From: Paenibacillus sp. EZ-K15
Lineage (GTDB): Bacteria; Bacillota; Bacilli; Paenibacillales; Paenibacillaceae
NCBI RefSeq assembly: GCF_002573715.1
Contig: NZ_PDHM01000007.1
Span: forward strand, 129,809 to 193,808
DNA length: 64,000 bases
Direction: 5' to 3'
Both the position numbers and the translations under genes were made by a program. Under the pieces are notes generated by a model. That model saw only the letters and a list, made by a program, of their open reading frames with translations, had not been told where the DNA came from and did not search any database. Below, in pieces: positions 44,094 to 52,873 of this stretch (the first letter of the stretch is position 1; each line of letters opens with the position of its first letter).

Positions 44094-44450
44094 TCACTCG
44101 CCCTTAATCGCTCTTCTGAGCTCCGGGTTCATCACGAAGTTGGATGTCTCGCCTGTGTTGAAATCAATGGATATTTTAAAGGTTTGTTCAGGATGATCTA
44201 CGACAAACCCTTCGAGGTTGACCTTGTCCGCTACGATCGAAGGCATCATCTCTTCTTTGGTAATCTCTACATCCAAGTCGTATTTCTCTTTAAAATACTC
44301 AACGGCTGTGGTTTTAGCCTTTGTTATGACTTCGTCCGAGCTGTCGTCTGTAGTAGCTTGGTTATTGTTCACTGGCTGGCATCCTCCAACAATTAAAATG
44401 ATAAGCACAAAAGCAAAAATAAAAACACGTGATTTGAACCTACTGTTCAC
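44094..44450 (-). CDS. Small lipoprotein, putative immunity protein for the lipase
   Basis: 118 aa. Signal sequence VFIFAFVLIILIVGGC with lipobox VGGC, then a Thr/Asp/Asn-rich linker and a domain of about 80 residues (AKTTAVEYFKEKYDLDVEITKEEMM, ending TGETSNFVMNPELRRAI) with the helix-then-sheet pattern of small cystatin-like lipoproteins (DUF1433/DUF4467 type). The known immunity protein TilA against the lipase toxin TslA is a DUF4467 lipoprotein. GTG 44450 with GAAGGGA upstream; the lipase gene starts 71 bp further on. Family assignment is by pattern, not by search. Confidence 0.65.
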   Translation of the reverse strand: MNSRFKSRVFIFAFVLIILIVGGCQPVNNNQATTDDSSDEVITKAKTTAVEYFKEKYDLDVEITKEEMMPSIVADKVNLEGFVVDHPEQTFKISIDFNTGETSNFVMNPELRRAIKGE

Positions 44451-44664
44451 ACTGACCCATCCCTTCAGTGGTGATGTTCTGCTCTTACGGGCAAACTGAA
44501 TCTTGCAGTCTTAGCATGGATCGCATAAGATTCTCTTCCTTTTGCCTAGGCAATGTAGAAGCTGCATATCAAGCTCACTGTCATATCATAATCCAGCATA
44601 TGGTAGCATTCAACCGAATAAATAACCAGATATGTGGTAAAAAAGACCTAACAATAGGATCGGG

Positions 44665-44733
44665 TTATTCCTTAGCTTGAACTACTTTTTCTAATTCTGG
44701 ACTCATGACCAAGTGCCCGGTTTCATGAGTCAC
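44665..44733 (-). pseudogene. C-terminal remnant of a second immunity-type lipoprotein
   Basis: Read on the minus strand, the last 22 codons before a TAA give HETGHLVMSPELEKVVQAKE, which lines up with the C-terminus of the intact lipoprotein (NTGETSNFVMNPELRRAIKGE). The frame stays open upstream but has no ribosome site and no recognisable lipoprotein start, and an 11-bp hairpin (44751-44761 with 44777-44787) interrupts it. It looks like the tail of a lost paralogue. The remaining bases 44451-44664 show nothing else. Confidence 0.5.
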
Positions 44734-44841
44734 CCCCTTGAATAATGATAAGCCCTCCTTAAACTCCATAATGAAGTAAGGAGGGCTATAGACATCATAC
44801 CCAATATTAACCAATGTGAAGCAGCCCAGCCAGGCTTTGAA

Positions 44842-46020
44842 TTAGAAAGGCTTCCATTTCAGCTTACTGGCATGTTTGAAGCGCTCCGCAACCTCCGGCC
44901 AGTAGACCACGTTCCACCAATCGTTGATGTAATCCTTGCGTTTATTTTGATGTTTAAGGTAGTAGGAATGCTCCCATACATCCAGAGCGAGGAGAGGGAC
45001 GACATCCCACTGGGAGAGATTCTGATGTTTCTCGGCCTGTAAAATTTCAAGTCGATGGCTGCGCGGACTCCAGACGAGGATTGCCCAGCCGCCGCCCTCC
45101 ACTTTGTCTGCAGCTTCGCTAAAGTGCTTTTTAAAGCGGTCGAAACTTCCAAAATCCTTCTTGATCTGTTGGGCTAGCTCCCCGCCAGGCTCGCCACCGC
45201 CCCGCGGGTTCATAATGTTCCAGAAGATCGTGTGCAGATAGTGGCCGGCACCATGAAAAGCCAGCTCGCGTTCCCAATGCTTCACCAGCTCGAAATCACC
45301 GCTTTTTCGGGCCTCCTCCAATTTCTTCTCCGCCTTGTTCAGACCGTCGACATAACTTTGGTGATGGATGTCGTGATGAATCCGCATGGTTTTCTCGTCA
45401 ATATGAGGCTCCAGCGCATTATAAGCGTAAGGCAGTGGAGGAAGGCGGTGCCCGCCAATCGGAACAGCCTTGCCGCCGCTGTCTCCCATGCCTTGAATGG
45501 ATAGCTCGGCCTCGGGAGGGGACGGCGGAGGAGACGTGGCCTCGTGTAGCGTCATCGACTGCATCGGCATATCCACATCCATGAATCTTTCCAGCGCTCC
45601 GGCGGAGTTGAGCGTCTCCAGCGTGTTCAGGAAGTATTCGGACTCCCGAATCACATGGTGCAGGACCGTGGCGGCGAGCGGAACTTTCTGAACAGCCTCA
45701 CTATTCTCCTTCAATCCGTGGAGCTGGCGGATGAACTCTCTGGATTGCTCGCAGGAAGCGCGCAACAGCTGCTCGACCTGGGCCAGCACTTGAGGTGAAG
45801 GAGGTCCGTCATAACGAAGAATGTGACGCAGAAGTTCGTCTGCCGCTTTTTCCGTGTCAGCGAACACCACGGCCCATTGATCCAGCATCTTGACATAGAC
45901 CGGCTCCAGATCCGGAACAATAGCTTTGATGAGCCTGGTATGCTTCCTTTCCTGATGCTTCCAATAGCGAATCTCTTCGAGTAATCGTATCGGGAGCTTC
46001 GCTCCGTAAATAAATAACAT
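44842..46020 (-). CDS. Superoxide dismutase (Fe/Mn) with extra N-terminal helical domain
   Basis: 392 aa, about twice the normal length. Residues 1-150 are a helical bundle (LLEEIRYWKHQERKHTRLIKAI...SREFIRQLHGL; possibly DUF2935-like), then a Pro/Ser linker (PPPSPPEAE) and a complete SOD domain from LPPLPYAYNALEPHID: ligands in HHDIHHQSYV, GAGHYLHTIFW and LDVWEHSYYLKHQNKRKDY. It resembles SodF of Bacillus but with a larger N-terminus. ATG 46020 follows GGAGGGAAC; the frame from 46056 is longer than supported. Location is unclear, as no signal peptide is present. Confidence 0.88.
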   Translation of the reverse strand: MLFIYGAKLPIRLLEEIRYWKHQERKHTRLIKAIVPDLEPVYVKMLDQWAVVFADTEKAADELLRHILRYDGPPSPQVLAQVEQLLRASCEQSREFIRQLHGLKENSEAVQKVPLAATVLHHVIRESEYFLNTLETLNSAGALERFMDVDMPMQSMTLHEATSPPPSPPEAELSIQGMGDSGGKAVPIGGHRLPPLPYAYNALEPHIDEKTMRIHHDIHHQSYVDGLNKAEKKLEEARKSGDFELVKHWERELAFHGAGHYLHTIFWNIMNPRGGGEPGGELAQQIKKDFGSFDRFKKHFSEAADKVEGGGWAILVWSPRSHRLEILQAEKHQNLSQWDVVPLLALDVWEHSYYLKHQNKRKDYINDWWNVVYWPEVAERFKHASKLKWKPF

Positions 46021-46094
46021 GTCCGTTCCCTCCAGTATCAGGTTCACTAAACACACTATATTCAGTTAGCGGCCTGTATTATGAGGGGGAAATT

Positions 46095-46126
46095 AAAAAT
46101 CCCCCGCTGCATCAAAGCAGCGGGGG
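46095..46126 (-). terminator. Terminator for the alpha/beta hydrolase gene
   Basis: CCCCCGCTGC (46101-46110) with GCAGCGGGGG (46117-46126); on the minus strand it is followed by ATTTTTAATT. Confidence 0.85.
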
Positions 46127-46180
46127 GAGATGGATCGTATGATGAATGGCTATTTATAGTAAGTGCATTTGTTAAAAGCA

Positions 46181-47173
46181 TCAGGATTCATCCGGAGTTT
46201 CGAGTTTTCCTAGAAAGGTGGATACTCTGCGCAGGTATTCTTTAGGGTGCTCACGGAAGATAAGCTCATGATGCGCATCCTCTACAATCCAGGAATCCGA
46301 ATCCGTATGGGTTTGATTGGAAGCAATCTTTTCGGCGATCGGGTAAGGTGCCTTATCGTCTTTCGTTCCGTGGATGAACAAGGTCGGGAACGGATAATCG
46401 TGCTTCTTCACCTCATTGTAAGGGATCTGATCCAGGCTTGTGCCGTTGAGCACCGGGAAGAGCAGCTCCAGAATCTCCAGGGACGGATGACGCGGGAGAT
46501 TGATCTGGTTGTGAATATTATGGTAAAGCGTGTCCGGCTCCAATAAAAAAGCGCTGTCCAGAATCATGGCATCCACATCCTTGGTCTCAAGCCCTGCCTG
46601 CAGTGCGGTCCCGGCCCCCATGGAGAAGCCCCAGACGACAATTTGCTTCGCGCCGCGCTGCTTCACATGTTCAATGGCTCCAAGTAGCTGGCGTTTCTCT
46701 TCCTTGCCTCCGGTCGCCACTTCCTTGCTGGTCTGGGAGGCAAAACCGTAATCAAACATGAGCACATTAAAATTCATGTTATGCGCATAATGGGCGATAT
46801 CGTACATCGGTACCCAGGTTTCCTCCCGATTGGCGCCATAACCATGGCTGAGCACGATGGTTTTCGAAGAATTCTCGGCCGGTATATACCAGCCATTTAT
46901 ATTTCGTTTGCCGTCAATGGAGTGGAATGTGACATTCTCGTAATTCATATCTTTAGCAAGCTTGGGGTTGGAATAGAGTGGAGCAACCGTTGGATTCGAC
47001 AAAACCCAAGCAATATAAGCATGAAGCGCAATAAAACAGAAAACAAGGAAAAAAACGACAGATAATAACAACGCTAATATAATATGCTTTAAACGAACCA
47101 AGCCCGTCGACAGTTCGGCTGGCGTGTCATTTAATTGGGAGAGTGGGGCATTACTACCAGTCGTTGTGCTCAT
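46181..47173 (-). CDS. Membrane-anchored alpha/beta hydrolase
   Basis: 330 aa. One N-terminal transmembrane helix (about 30-55), then a hydrolase fold with IVLSHGYGANREE, nucleophile GFSMGAG, Asp in LFIHGTKDDKAPY and His in VEDAHHELIF. Related to the hydrolase at 9799-10821. Substrate unknown. ATG 47173 with AAGGAGGGG upstream. Divergent from the IclR gene across a 221-bp gap. Confidence 0.83.
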   Translation of the reverse strand: MSTTTGSNAPLSQLNDTPAELSTGLVRLKHIILALLLSVVFFLVFCFIALHAYIAWVLSNPTVAPLYSNPKLAKDMNYENVTFHSIDGKRNINGWYIPAENSSKTIVLSHGYGANREETWVPMYDIAHYAHNMNFNVLMFDYGFASQTSKEVATGGKEEKRQLLGAIEHVKQRGAKQIVVWGFSMGAGTALQAGLETKDVDAMILDSAFLLEPDTLYHNIHNQINLPRHPSLEILELLFPVLNGTSLDQIPYNEVKKHDYPFPTLFIHGTKDDKAPYPIAEKIASNQTHTDSDSWIVEDAHHELIFREHPKEYLRRVSTFLGKLETPDES

Positions 47174-47317
47174 AAGTGGCCCCTCCTTACCATATAGTCT
47201 GGATATGTTTCGTTAACATGAAAGAGTTGAAATTATAATAATCGTATGCCCGGATGCCTATAAAGTCAATGCAAATCCATAGATTGTAAGACAACTGTAA
47301 AGTCCCTGTCTCCATGG

Positions 47318-47346
47318 TTTACTTTTGAGAAGAATTCTCATATAAT
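47318..47346 (+). promoter_or_regulatory. Promoter of the IclR-family gene
   Basis: TTTACT (47318-47323), a 17-bp spacer and a consensus TATAAT (47341-47346). The predicted start of transcription is near 47353, directly at the palindrome 47359-47375. Confidence 0.75.
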
Positions 47347-47358
47347 TCTTGTAACCAG

Positions 47359-47375
47359 GTTTCATAGAATGAAAC
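47359..47375. promoter_or_regulatory. Operator-like palindrome GTTTCAT-AGA-ATGAAAC
   Basis: A perfect 7-bp inverted repeat with a 3-bp centre at the expected transcription start and 20 bp before the IclR start codon. This position suits autorepression by the encoded IclR protein. Confidence 0.6.
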
Positions 47376-47394
47376 AGGAGAGGAGCTGGTCGGG

Positions 47395-48135
47395 ATGGAA
47401 GACCGTAAATTGACGGTGCGTGCTGTAGAGCGGGCACTTGATATATTGATGTGTTTTACGAAAGACAGTGAACTTGCCCTCACGGAGATTTCTACCCTTA
47501 TCGGATTACATAAAAGTACTGTACATCGGCTGTTAACAACGCTGGAAGACAAAGGATTCGTTGTTCGTAATAAAGAAACGGAGAAATATCGGCTCGGCTT
47601 GAAAATATGGGAGCTGTCTATGCATCTGTCCCAAAGCGACGACCCGGCGATTCGCCTTTTGCCCGCGATGGAAGCCTTACGGGATCGGCTTGGGGAAACG
47701 GTGAGTTTGTATTTAAGAGACGGTTCGGATCGTCTTCGGATTCAAGCGGTTCAGAGCAACCAGGGCATTCGGCGGGTCGCCCAGGTCGGAGTACGACTAC
47801 CGTTGTCGGTTGGCGCCTCTAGCAAGGTTCTGGTGGCCTTTGCGCCACCGGCCGATCAGGAGGAGCTGCTGAATGCGCCGGATTGGCCGGAGTCAGTTGA
47901 TAGGATCGTTTACCGGCAGCAGCTGGCCGAAATACTGGAGAAGGGATACGCGATCAGCATCGAAGAGCGCGAGCCTGGGGCCGCTGCGGTATCTGTACCG
48001 ATCTTTGACCGGAATGGTCAAGTGGCGGCAGCACTGTCGATGTCAGGGCCAGTCACCCGTCTGTCAGCGGAAACGCTCCGCGAACATGCGCCAATCCTGA
48101 TGGAGGCGGCACGGGAAATGGGAATGATGATTTAA
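47395..48135 (+). CDS. IclR family transcriptional regulator
   Basis: 246 aa. N-terminal winged helix (VRAVERALDILMCFTKDSELALTEISTLIGLHKSTVHRLLTTLEDKGFV) and C-terminal effector domain (GASSKVLVAFAP, EREPGAAAVSVPIFDRNGQVAAALSMSGP). IclR proteins control carbon-use pathways in response to small acids. ATG 47395 with GAGAGGAG upstream. Its likely operator has the same core as a palindrome at the acnA promoter (51551-51569). Confidence 0.9.
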   Translation: MEDRKLTVRAVERALDILMCFTKDSELALTEISTLIGLHKSTVHRLLTTLEDKGFVVRNKETEKYRLGLKIWELSMHLSQSDDPAIRLLPAMEALRDRLGETVSLYLRDGSDRLRIQAVQSNQGIRRVAQVGVRLPLSVGASSKVLVAFAPPADQEELLNAPDWPESVDRIVYRQQLAEILEKGYAISIEEREPGAAAVSVPIFDRNGQVAAALSMSGPVTRLSAETLREHAPILMEAAREMGMMI

Positions 48136-48183
48136 TTCATTCTATTGCCGGAGTGCGGACAGCATCACTATAAGTTATTGAAT

Positions 48184-48224
48184 GACCGGGAGGCTCCATG
48201 TGATACAGCCGCCCGGTTATTTTT
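48184..48224 (+). terminator. Terminator after the IclR gene
   Basis: ACCGGGAGGC with GCCGCCCGGT (one mismatch), then TTATTTTT. Confidence 0.7.
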
Positions 48225-48435
48225 ATGCGGGGGTCAACCATTTGAAAACGGGAATTGAAACGAAACGATACGAGACGAAATATACGAAACGATACGTTAC
48301 ATGGCAAGGCCAAAGGATATAAGGAAAGGGGGTTCAATCCTCATTCCAACAAAAAGACCGCTCCCTACAATCTTGGCGATTGGGGAAACGGTCCTTTTGT
48401 CGTAACGGCTCAACGATATAATAGGTAAGCGTCTC
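48225..48435. other. Intergenic stretch with short direct repeats and a hairpin
   Basis: ACGAAACGATACG occurs twice 24 bp apart (48260-48272, 48284-48296). A long interrupted hairpin (GACCG..CGGTC, about 48351-48402) flanked by A and T runs may end transcription of the small minus-strand gene that follows. No coding potential was found. Confidence 0.4.
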
Positions 48436-48591
48436 TTAGGTCAGCTTCATATTCTTTTCCTTTATTTTCTGATTGAGGATCTCTTGGAAGGTGAGGGGCT
48501 TATCTTTTGCTTCCTCTCTTTTGGGTGCAGCCACCGGCTGCGGCCGTTGGTATTGATAATGGAGCGATGTCATCGTATGTATTTTGATCAT
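48436..48591 (-). CDS. Small hypothetical protein (51 aa)
   Basis: 51 aa, basic: a Gln/Pro/Ala-rich middle (YQYQRPQPVAAPKREE) and a short amphipathic C-terminal helix (LTFQEILNQKIKEKNMKL). ATG 48591 follows AGGAGGAAGG, a strong site; the longer frame from 48675 lies before it. I do not recognise a family. Confidence 0.6.
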   Translation of the reverse strand: MIKIHTMTSLHYQYQRPQPVAAPKREEAKDKPLTFQEILNQKIKEKNMKLT

Positions 48592-48704
48592 AGGTACCTT
48601 CCTCCTAGGTCTGGATTTCCGCGAATGTTTTTTACCCATTAACCTCCATGGCATCATTCGAAACGGAGTTTCCAATATTCAGGAAAGAAGTACCGGAAAA
48701 TAAC

Positions 48705-48742
48705 AAAATCCCCATCATCCATGCGCGGATGATGGGGATTTT
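48705..48742. terminator. Bidirectional terminator after acnA
   Basis: AAAATCCCCATCATCC (48705-48720) pairs perfectly with GGATGATGGGGATTTT (48727-48742). Confidence 0.9.
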
Positions 48743-48773
48743 TTACTAAGGCCAAATCACCTATAAGAATGCC

Positions 48774-51491
48774 TTATTGGTTCGATGCGATCATTTGACG
48801 CAGTACCGTTTGGAGGATACCTCCATTATGGTAGTAATCCACGTCCACCATGCTGTCGAGACGGGCGATAGCTTGGAACTCGAATTGGGTTCCGTCTTCG
48901 CGCGTAGCGACAACCGTCAATTCCTGGCCTGGCTTCACGTCGTTGCTGAGGCCCAGGATATCGAATGTCTCGCGGCCGTTCAGACCAAGGCTCTTCCAGC
49001 CATGGCCTTCCTGGAACTGGAGCGGAAGAACGCCCATGCCCACAAGGTTGGAGCGGTGAATACGCTCGAAGCTTTCAGCCAGTACAGCTTTGACACCGAG
49101 GAGATAGGTACCTTTTGCCGCCCAGTCACGGGAGCTTCCTGTACCGTATTCTTTACCTGCGATAACGACGAGGTTCTGTCCGCCTGCTTGATAATTCATC
49201 GAAGCATCATAGATGGACATCACTTCTTCCGTTGGCAGGTAAGTCGTTACGCCGCCTTCCGTACCTGGAGCTACCTGGTTACGGATCCGGATGTTAGCGA
49301 AGGTACCGCGCATCATGACTTCGTGGTTACCACGGCGGGAGCCGTAGGAGTTGAAGTCTTTGCGTTCAACGTTGCGGTCGCTCAGATATTTGCCGGCAGG
49401 GCTGTTGGTTGCAATGTTACCCGCTGGGGAGATATGGTCCGTTGTAACGGAATCGCCCAAGAGAGCAAGCACGCGCGCTTCTTTGATGTCCTGGATGTCG
49501 TTCAAGCCGTTGCCGAGGCTTTCGAAGAATGGCGGGTTCTGAATGTAAGTGGATTGATCGTCCCACTCGTACAGCTCGCCTTCAGGAACAGGAATCTTGT
49601 TCCAACGCTCATTGGCGGTGAACACATTCTCGTACTTTTCACGGAAAGCGTCAGGGCTAACGGCTTGACCGATCGCTTCGCGGATTTCCGCGCTCGTTGG
49701 CCAGATGTCTTTCAGATATACAGGCTCATTGTTCGGATCGTAACCGATCGGCTCGTTCTGCAGGTCGATGTTCACTGTGCCTGCCAGGGCGTAAGCCACA
49801 ACCAGCGGCGGCGAAGCCAGGTAGTTGGCTTTGACTTGAGCATGCACGCGGCCTTCGAAGTTACGGTTACCCGACAATACGGCGGCTACCGTCATGTCGT
49901 TGTCGGTAATCGCTTCGCTCACTTCATCCGGCAAAGGACCGGAGTTACCGATACAAGTTGCGCAACCATAGCCTGCAACATAGAAGCCGAGAGCTTCAAG
50001 GTAGTGCAATAGACCGGACTTCTCGAGGTAGTCGGTTACGACAAGGGAACCTGGAGTCAAGCTGCTCTTCACATAGCCGGGCTTTGTCAGGCCGCGTTCA
50101 ACGGCTTTCTTCGCCAGGAGACCTGCGCCGAGCATAACGCTCGGGTTTGACGTATTCGTACAGCTGGTGATGGCTGCGATAACAACCGCACCCGTTCCCA
50201 TTTCACTGGTAGAGCCGTCTTTATGATTGACTTTAACGGTTTCCGCGATTTTCTCATCGCTGAGGCCGTATCCGCCTTTGTCGATTGGCGTACGGATGAT
50301 ATCGTTAAAGTTTTGTTTCATGTTGGTCAGCTCGATACGGTCTTGCGGACGCTTTGGTCCAGCCAAGCTTGGTACAACCGAAGCGAGATCCAATTCGATT
50401 ACATCAGAGAACTCAGGGTCCGGTGTATCTGCCGTACGGAACATGTTTTGCGCTTTATAGTAGCTCTCCACGAGTTCAACCTGCTCGTCGGTGCGGCCCG
50501 TATTGCGGAGATAAGCCAGGGTTTCACTATCAACCGGGAAGAATCCGATGGTAGCGCCGTATTCTGGAGCCATGTTGGCTACCGTTGCACGGTCAGCCAG
50601 GCTGATGTTAGCAAGGCCCGGTCCGTAGAATTCTACGAATTTGCCTACAACGCCTTTCTTACGGAGAAGCTCGGTTACCGTGAGGGCAAGGTCGGTCGCT
50701 GTTGCGCCTTCCGCCAGGCTGCCTGTCAGCTTGAAGCCGATAACTTCAGGTGTTACAAAATACAGCGGTTGGCCGAGCATACCGGCTTCCGCCTCGATAC
50801 CGCCTACGCCCCAGCCCACAACGCCAAGGCCGTTGATCATGGTTGTATGGGAATCCGTACCTACGAGGGAGTCAGGGAAGACAAGCGTTTCACCGTCAAC
50901 CGTCTTCGTAGCTGCTACGGAAGCAAGGTATTCCAGGTTAACCTGGTGAACGATACCCGTTCCCGGAGGAACTGCGCGGAAGTTGTTGAATGCCGTTTGA
51001 GCCCAGCGAAGGAAGCGGTAACGCTCTTCGTTACGCTCAAATTCAAGCTTCATATTCGTTTCAAGAGCTTGGTCAGTACCAAAAGCGTCAACCATGACGG
51101 AGTGGTCGATAACGAGGTCAACCGGAACGAGAGGGTTGATCTGTTTAGGGTCGCCGCCGGACTTTTTAACGGTGTCACGCATAGCTGCAAGGTCAACGAC
51201 AACCGGAACGCCGGTGAAGTCCTGCAACACGATACGGGCAGGAATGAACGGAATTTCCTTGTTGTTGTCGCGTCCTTCATTCCACTTGGACAAGAGTTTT
51301 ACGTGATCTTCGGTAATTGCGCGTCCGTCGAACTGACGTACGGCAGCTTCCAGCAGTACCCGAATGGAGAAAGGAAGCTTGGATACATTGCCGTATCCTT
51401 GCTCTTCGAGCGCCTGCAGGCTGAAATAACGGTAACTTTTACCACCCACCTCGAGGTTGCGGGAGATGGAGAATTGATCCTTTGCTGGCAT
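48774..51491 (-). CDS. acnA: Aconitate hydratase
   Basis: 905 aa, normal length for the AcnA/IRP1 class. Iron-sulfur ligands are in [11 protein letters not shown] and [11 protein letters not shown]; the start ([36 protein letters not shown]) and the C-terminal swivel domain ([47 protein letters not shown]) are typical. It converts citrate to isocitrate in the TCA cycle and binds RNA when the cluster is lost. ATG 51491 behind AAGGAGG. Single gene with a promoter at 51581-51609 and an operator-like palindrome just after it. Confidence 0.97.
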   Translation of the reverse strand: MPAKDQFSISRNLEVGGKSYRYFSLQALEEQGYGNVSKLPFSIRVLLEAAVRQFDGRAITEDHVKLLSKWNEGRDNNKEIPFIPARIVLQDFTGVPVVVDLAAMRDTVKKSGGDPKQINPLVPVDLVIDHSVMVDAFGTDQALETNMKLEFERNEERYRFLRWAQTAFNNFRAVPPGTGIVHQVNLEYLASVAATKTVDGETLVFPDSLVGTDSHTTMINGLGVVGWGVGGIEAEAGMLGQPLYFVTPEVIGFKLTGSLAEGATATDLALTVTELLRKKGVVGKFVEFYGPGLANISLADRATVANMAPEYGATIGFFPVDSETLAYLRNTGRTDEQVELVESYYKAQNMFRTADTPDPEFSDVIELDLASVVPSLAGPKRPQDRIELTNMKQNFNDIIRTPIDKGGYGLSDEKIAETVKVNHKDGSTSEMGTGAVVIAAITSCTNTSNPSVMLGAGLLAKKAVERGLTKPGYVKSSLTPGSLVVTDYLEKSGLLHYLEALGFYVAGYGCATCIGNSGPLPDEVSEAITDNDMTVAAVLSGNRNFEGRVHAQVKANYLASPPLVVAYALAGTVNIDLQNEPIGYDPNNEPVYLKDIWPTSAEIREAIGQAVSPDAFREKYENVFTANERWNKIPVPEGELYEWDDQSTYIQNPPFFESLGNGLNDIQDIKEARVLALLGDSVTTDHISPAGNIATNSPAGKYLSDRNVERKDFNSYGSRRGNHEVMMRGTFANIRIRNQVAPGTEGGVTTYLPTEEVMSIYDASMNYQAGGQNLVVIAGKEYGTGSSRDWAAKGTYLLGVKAVLAESFERIHRSNLVGMGVLPLQFQEGHGWKSLGLNGRETFDILGLSNDVKPGQELTVVATREDGTQFEFQAIARLDSMVDVDYYHNGGILQTVLRQMIASNQ

Positions 51492-51550
51492 TGATGAACC
51501 TCCTTAAGTCATTTCATAAATCGAATAAAAGTGTGAGTCAAATCCTCTGT

Positions 51551-51569
51551 GGTTTCACTAGGTGAAACC
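51551..51569. promoter_or_regulatory. Operator-like palindrome GGTTTCAC-TAG-GTGAAACC at acnA
   Basis: A perfect 8-bp inverted repeat with a 3-bp centre that begins about 11 bp downstream of the acnA -10 box, so it covers the start of transcription. It shares the core GTTTCAY-N3-RTGAAAC with the site in front of the IclR gene. Confidence 0.65.
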
Positions 51570-51580
51570 TAATTTCATAA

Positions 51581-51609
51581 ATTATCTACTTTAAGTATAC
51601 CGTTTTCAA
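51581..51609 (-). promoter_or_regulatory. acnA promoter
   Basis: On the minus strand TTGAAA (51604-51609), a 17-bp spacer and GATAAT (51581-51586), a good SigA-type promoter. The leader is about 85 nt. The other half of this 314-bp gap (51610-51805) holds only the ribosome site of the next gene. Confidence 0.7.
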
Positions 51610-51805
51610 CTCGCTGCGTAAAGCATTTTTTATAGAAGAAAAGTATTTCAAAAAGGTGAAAACAAGCCCGTTTTTAACCCGAATACAGCCGTGTGTAATC
51701 TCGGTGTTTCTGTATTCTCTTGACCGAAGTTCATAGCCTGGAGATTTTCCTCATATAGTTGTGATAGGGAACAGCGTGAAAGGCAAGGTTAGAGGAGGAG
51801 AGTAG

Positions 51806-52828
51806 ATGAACAGTCTGAAGCAAGCAGAGAAGCCTTGGAAGCAAGCTCTATATATTTACGTCAATCAATATAACCAAAATCGCGTGGACTATTCTTCAGG
51901 CCTGAAAGAGCAGATTGTAGCGGATCTGAATTTCCTGGTAGAGAGAGGAGAAAGGCAGTTTCGGCTGCAGACGTGGTATGCGCAGCGGGAGGCAACGCCG
52001 CTTAAGAGCGAGACTCGTGCCCGCCTCCTGCGCATCCTGAGGGAGACGGAGGATGATGTGGTCGCGGACGTGCGGCTTCACAGCGTATTTTATTATGAAA
52101 AAAGAGGGATGACGCACCGGGAAGATACGGTTTTTAGGGAGCGGCTGACGCTGATCCGAGACGGGGATGCCTGGTTGATCGTTGGCATTGAACGTCTGCA
52201 GGATGAACGTCATCCCCTGCAAAGAACCGATGTCCCGGCAGCAGGCACGGATGGGGCTGGAAGAGAGCCGTCCACCCCCTATATGAATGGCCGCGTATAC
52301 GCCGCCGGCAGCAGCACGCGGTCCGGCCGGTATGAGCGTGAGGCCGCAGCTGCTTATGCCGATCGTTGGTGGGATTCCGGGAATCCGGAGTTTGAGGAAT
52401 TTGACGTGGATTGCACGAATTATATCTCCCAGTGCCTCTTTGCAGGCAAAGCCCCAATCCTCTATACTGGTAAAAGAGAAACGGGATGGTGGTACAAGGG
52501 GTACGTAAACAAGCGGGAATGGTGGAGTTACAGCTGGGCGGTATCGAACAGCTTTGCGCATTATTTGAACGCCAGTACCTCGGGGCTTCGGGCCGAGCGG
52601 GTGGAGCGTCCCGAACAGCTGATGCTGGGGGATGTCATCGTGTACGACTGGGATGGTGATGGTGCGTTTCAGCACAGCACCATCGTGACGGCGTTTGACG
52701 CAGGCGGCATGCCGCTGGTTAATGCACATACGGTGTCCAGCCGCCATCGCTATTGGGACTACCGGGATTCCTACGCTTGGAACGATAACACCGAATACCG
52801 GTTTTACCATATCCCCGATTATTTTTAG
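51806..52828 (+). CDS. Amidase-domain protein (Amidase_6 type)
   Basis: 340 aa. The N-terminal 125 residues form a mixed domain (FYYEKRGMTHREDTVFRERLTLIRDGDAWLIVG), followed by a cysteine-peptidase-like amidase domain: YEREAAAAYADRWW, Cys in DVDCTNYISQCLFAG, His in FQHSTIVTAF and a further NAHTVSSRHRYWDYR. This matches the putative amidase_6 family of spore formers, whose substrate is unknown; a cell-wall role is plausible. No signal peptide is visible. ATG 51806 with GAGGAGGAG upstream; ddl follows 45 bp downstream. Confidence 0.8.
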   Translation: MNSLKQAEKPWKQALYIYVNQYNQNRVDYSSGLKEQIVADLNFLVERGERQFRLQTWYAQREATPLKSETRARLLRILRETEDDVVADVRLHSVFYYEKRGMTHREDTVFRERLTLIRDGDAWLIVGIERLQDERHPLQRTDVPAAGTDGAGREPSTPYMNGRVYAAGSSTRSGRYEREAAAAYADRWWDSGNPEFEEFDVDCTNYISQCLFAGKAPILYTGKRETGWWYKGYVNKREWWSYSWAVSNSFAHYLNASTSGLRAERVERPEQLMLGDVIVYDWDGDGAFQHSTIVTAFDAGGMPLVNAHTVSSRHRYWDYRDSYAWNDNTEYRFYHIPDYF

Positions 52829-52873
52829 GATGACAGCATGTCATGCTGCAATACGGACAAGAGAGAGGTTAAC

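Noticed and set aside
44751..44787. 11-bp perfect hairpin as the terminator of the SOD gene
   Set aside because: It is placed correctly but lacks a T run on the minus strand, so I note it only as a hairpin within the lipoprotein relic region.
48260..48296. Two 13-bp ACGAAACGATACG repeats as regulator sites
   Set aside because: They lie downstream of the IclR terminator with no promoter or gene start nearby, so a regulatory role is not supported.
48777..51494. Long plus-strand open frames of 411 and 423 codons opposite acnA
   Set aside because: They are antisense to the whole aconitase gene, have no ribosome sites or recognisable domains, and arise from the codon bias of the highly expressed gene.
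51896..52810. 304-codon minus-strand frame opposite the amidase-domain gene
   Set aside because: The plus-strand protein has clear domain motifs and a strong ribosome site; the minus frame has neither.
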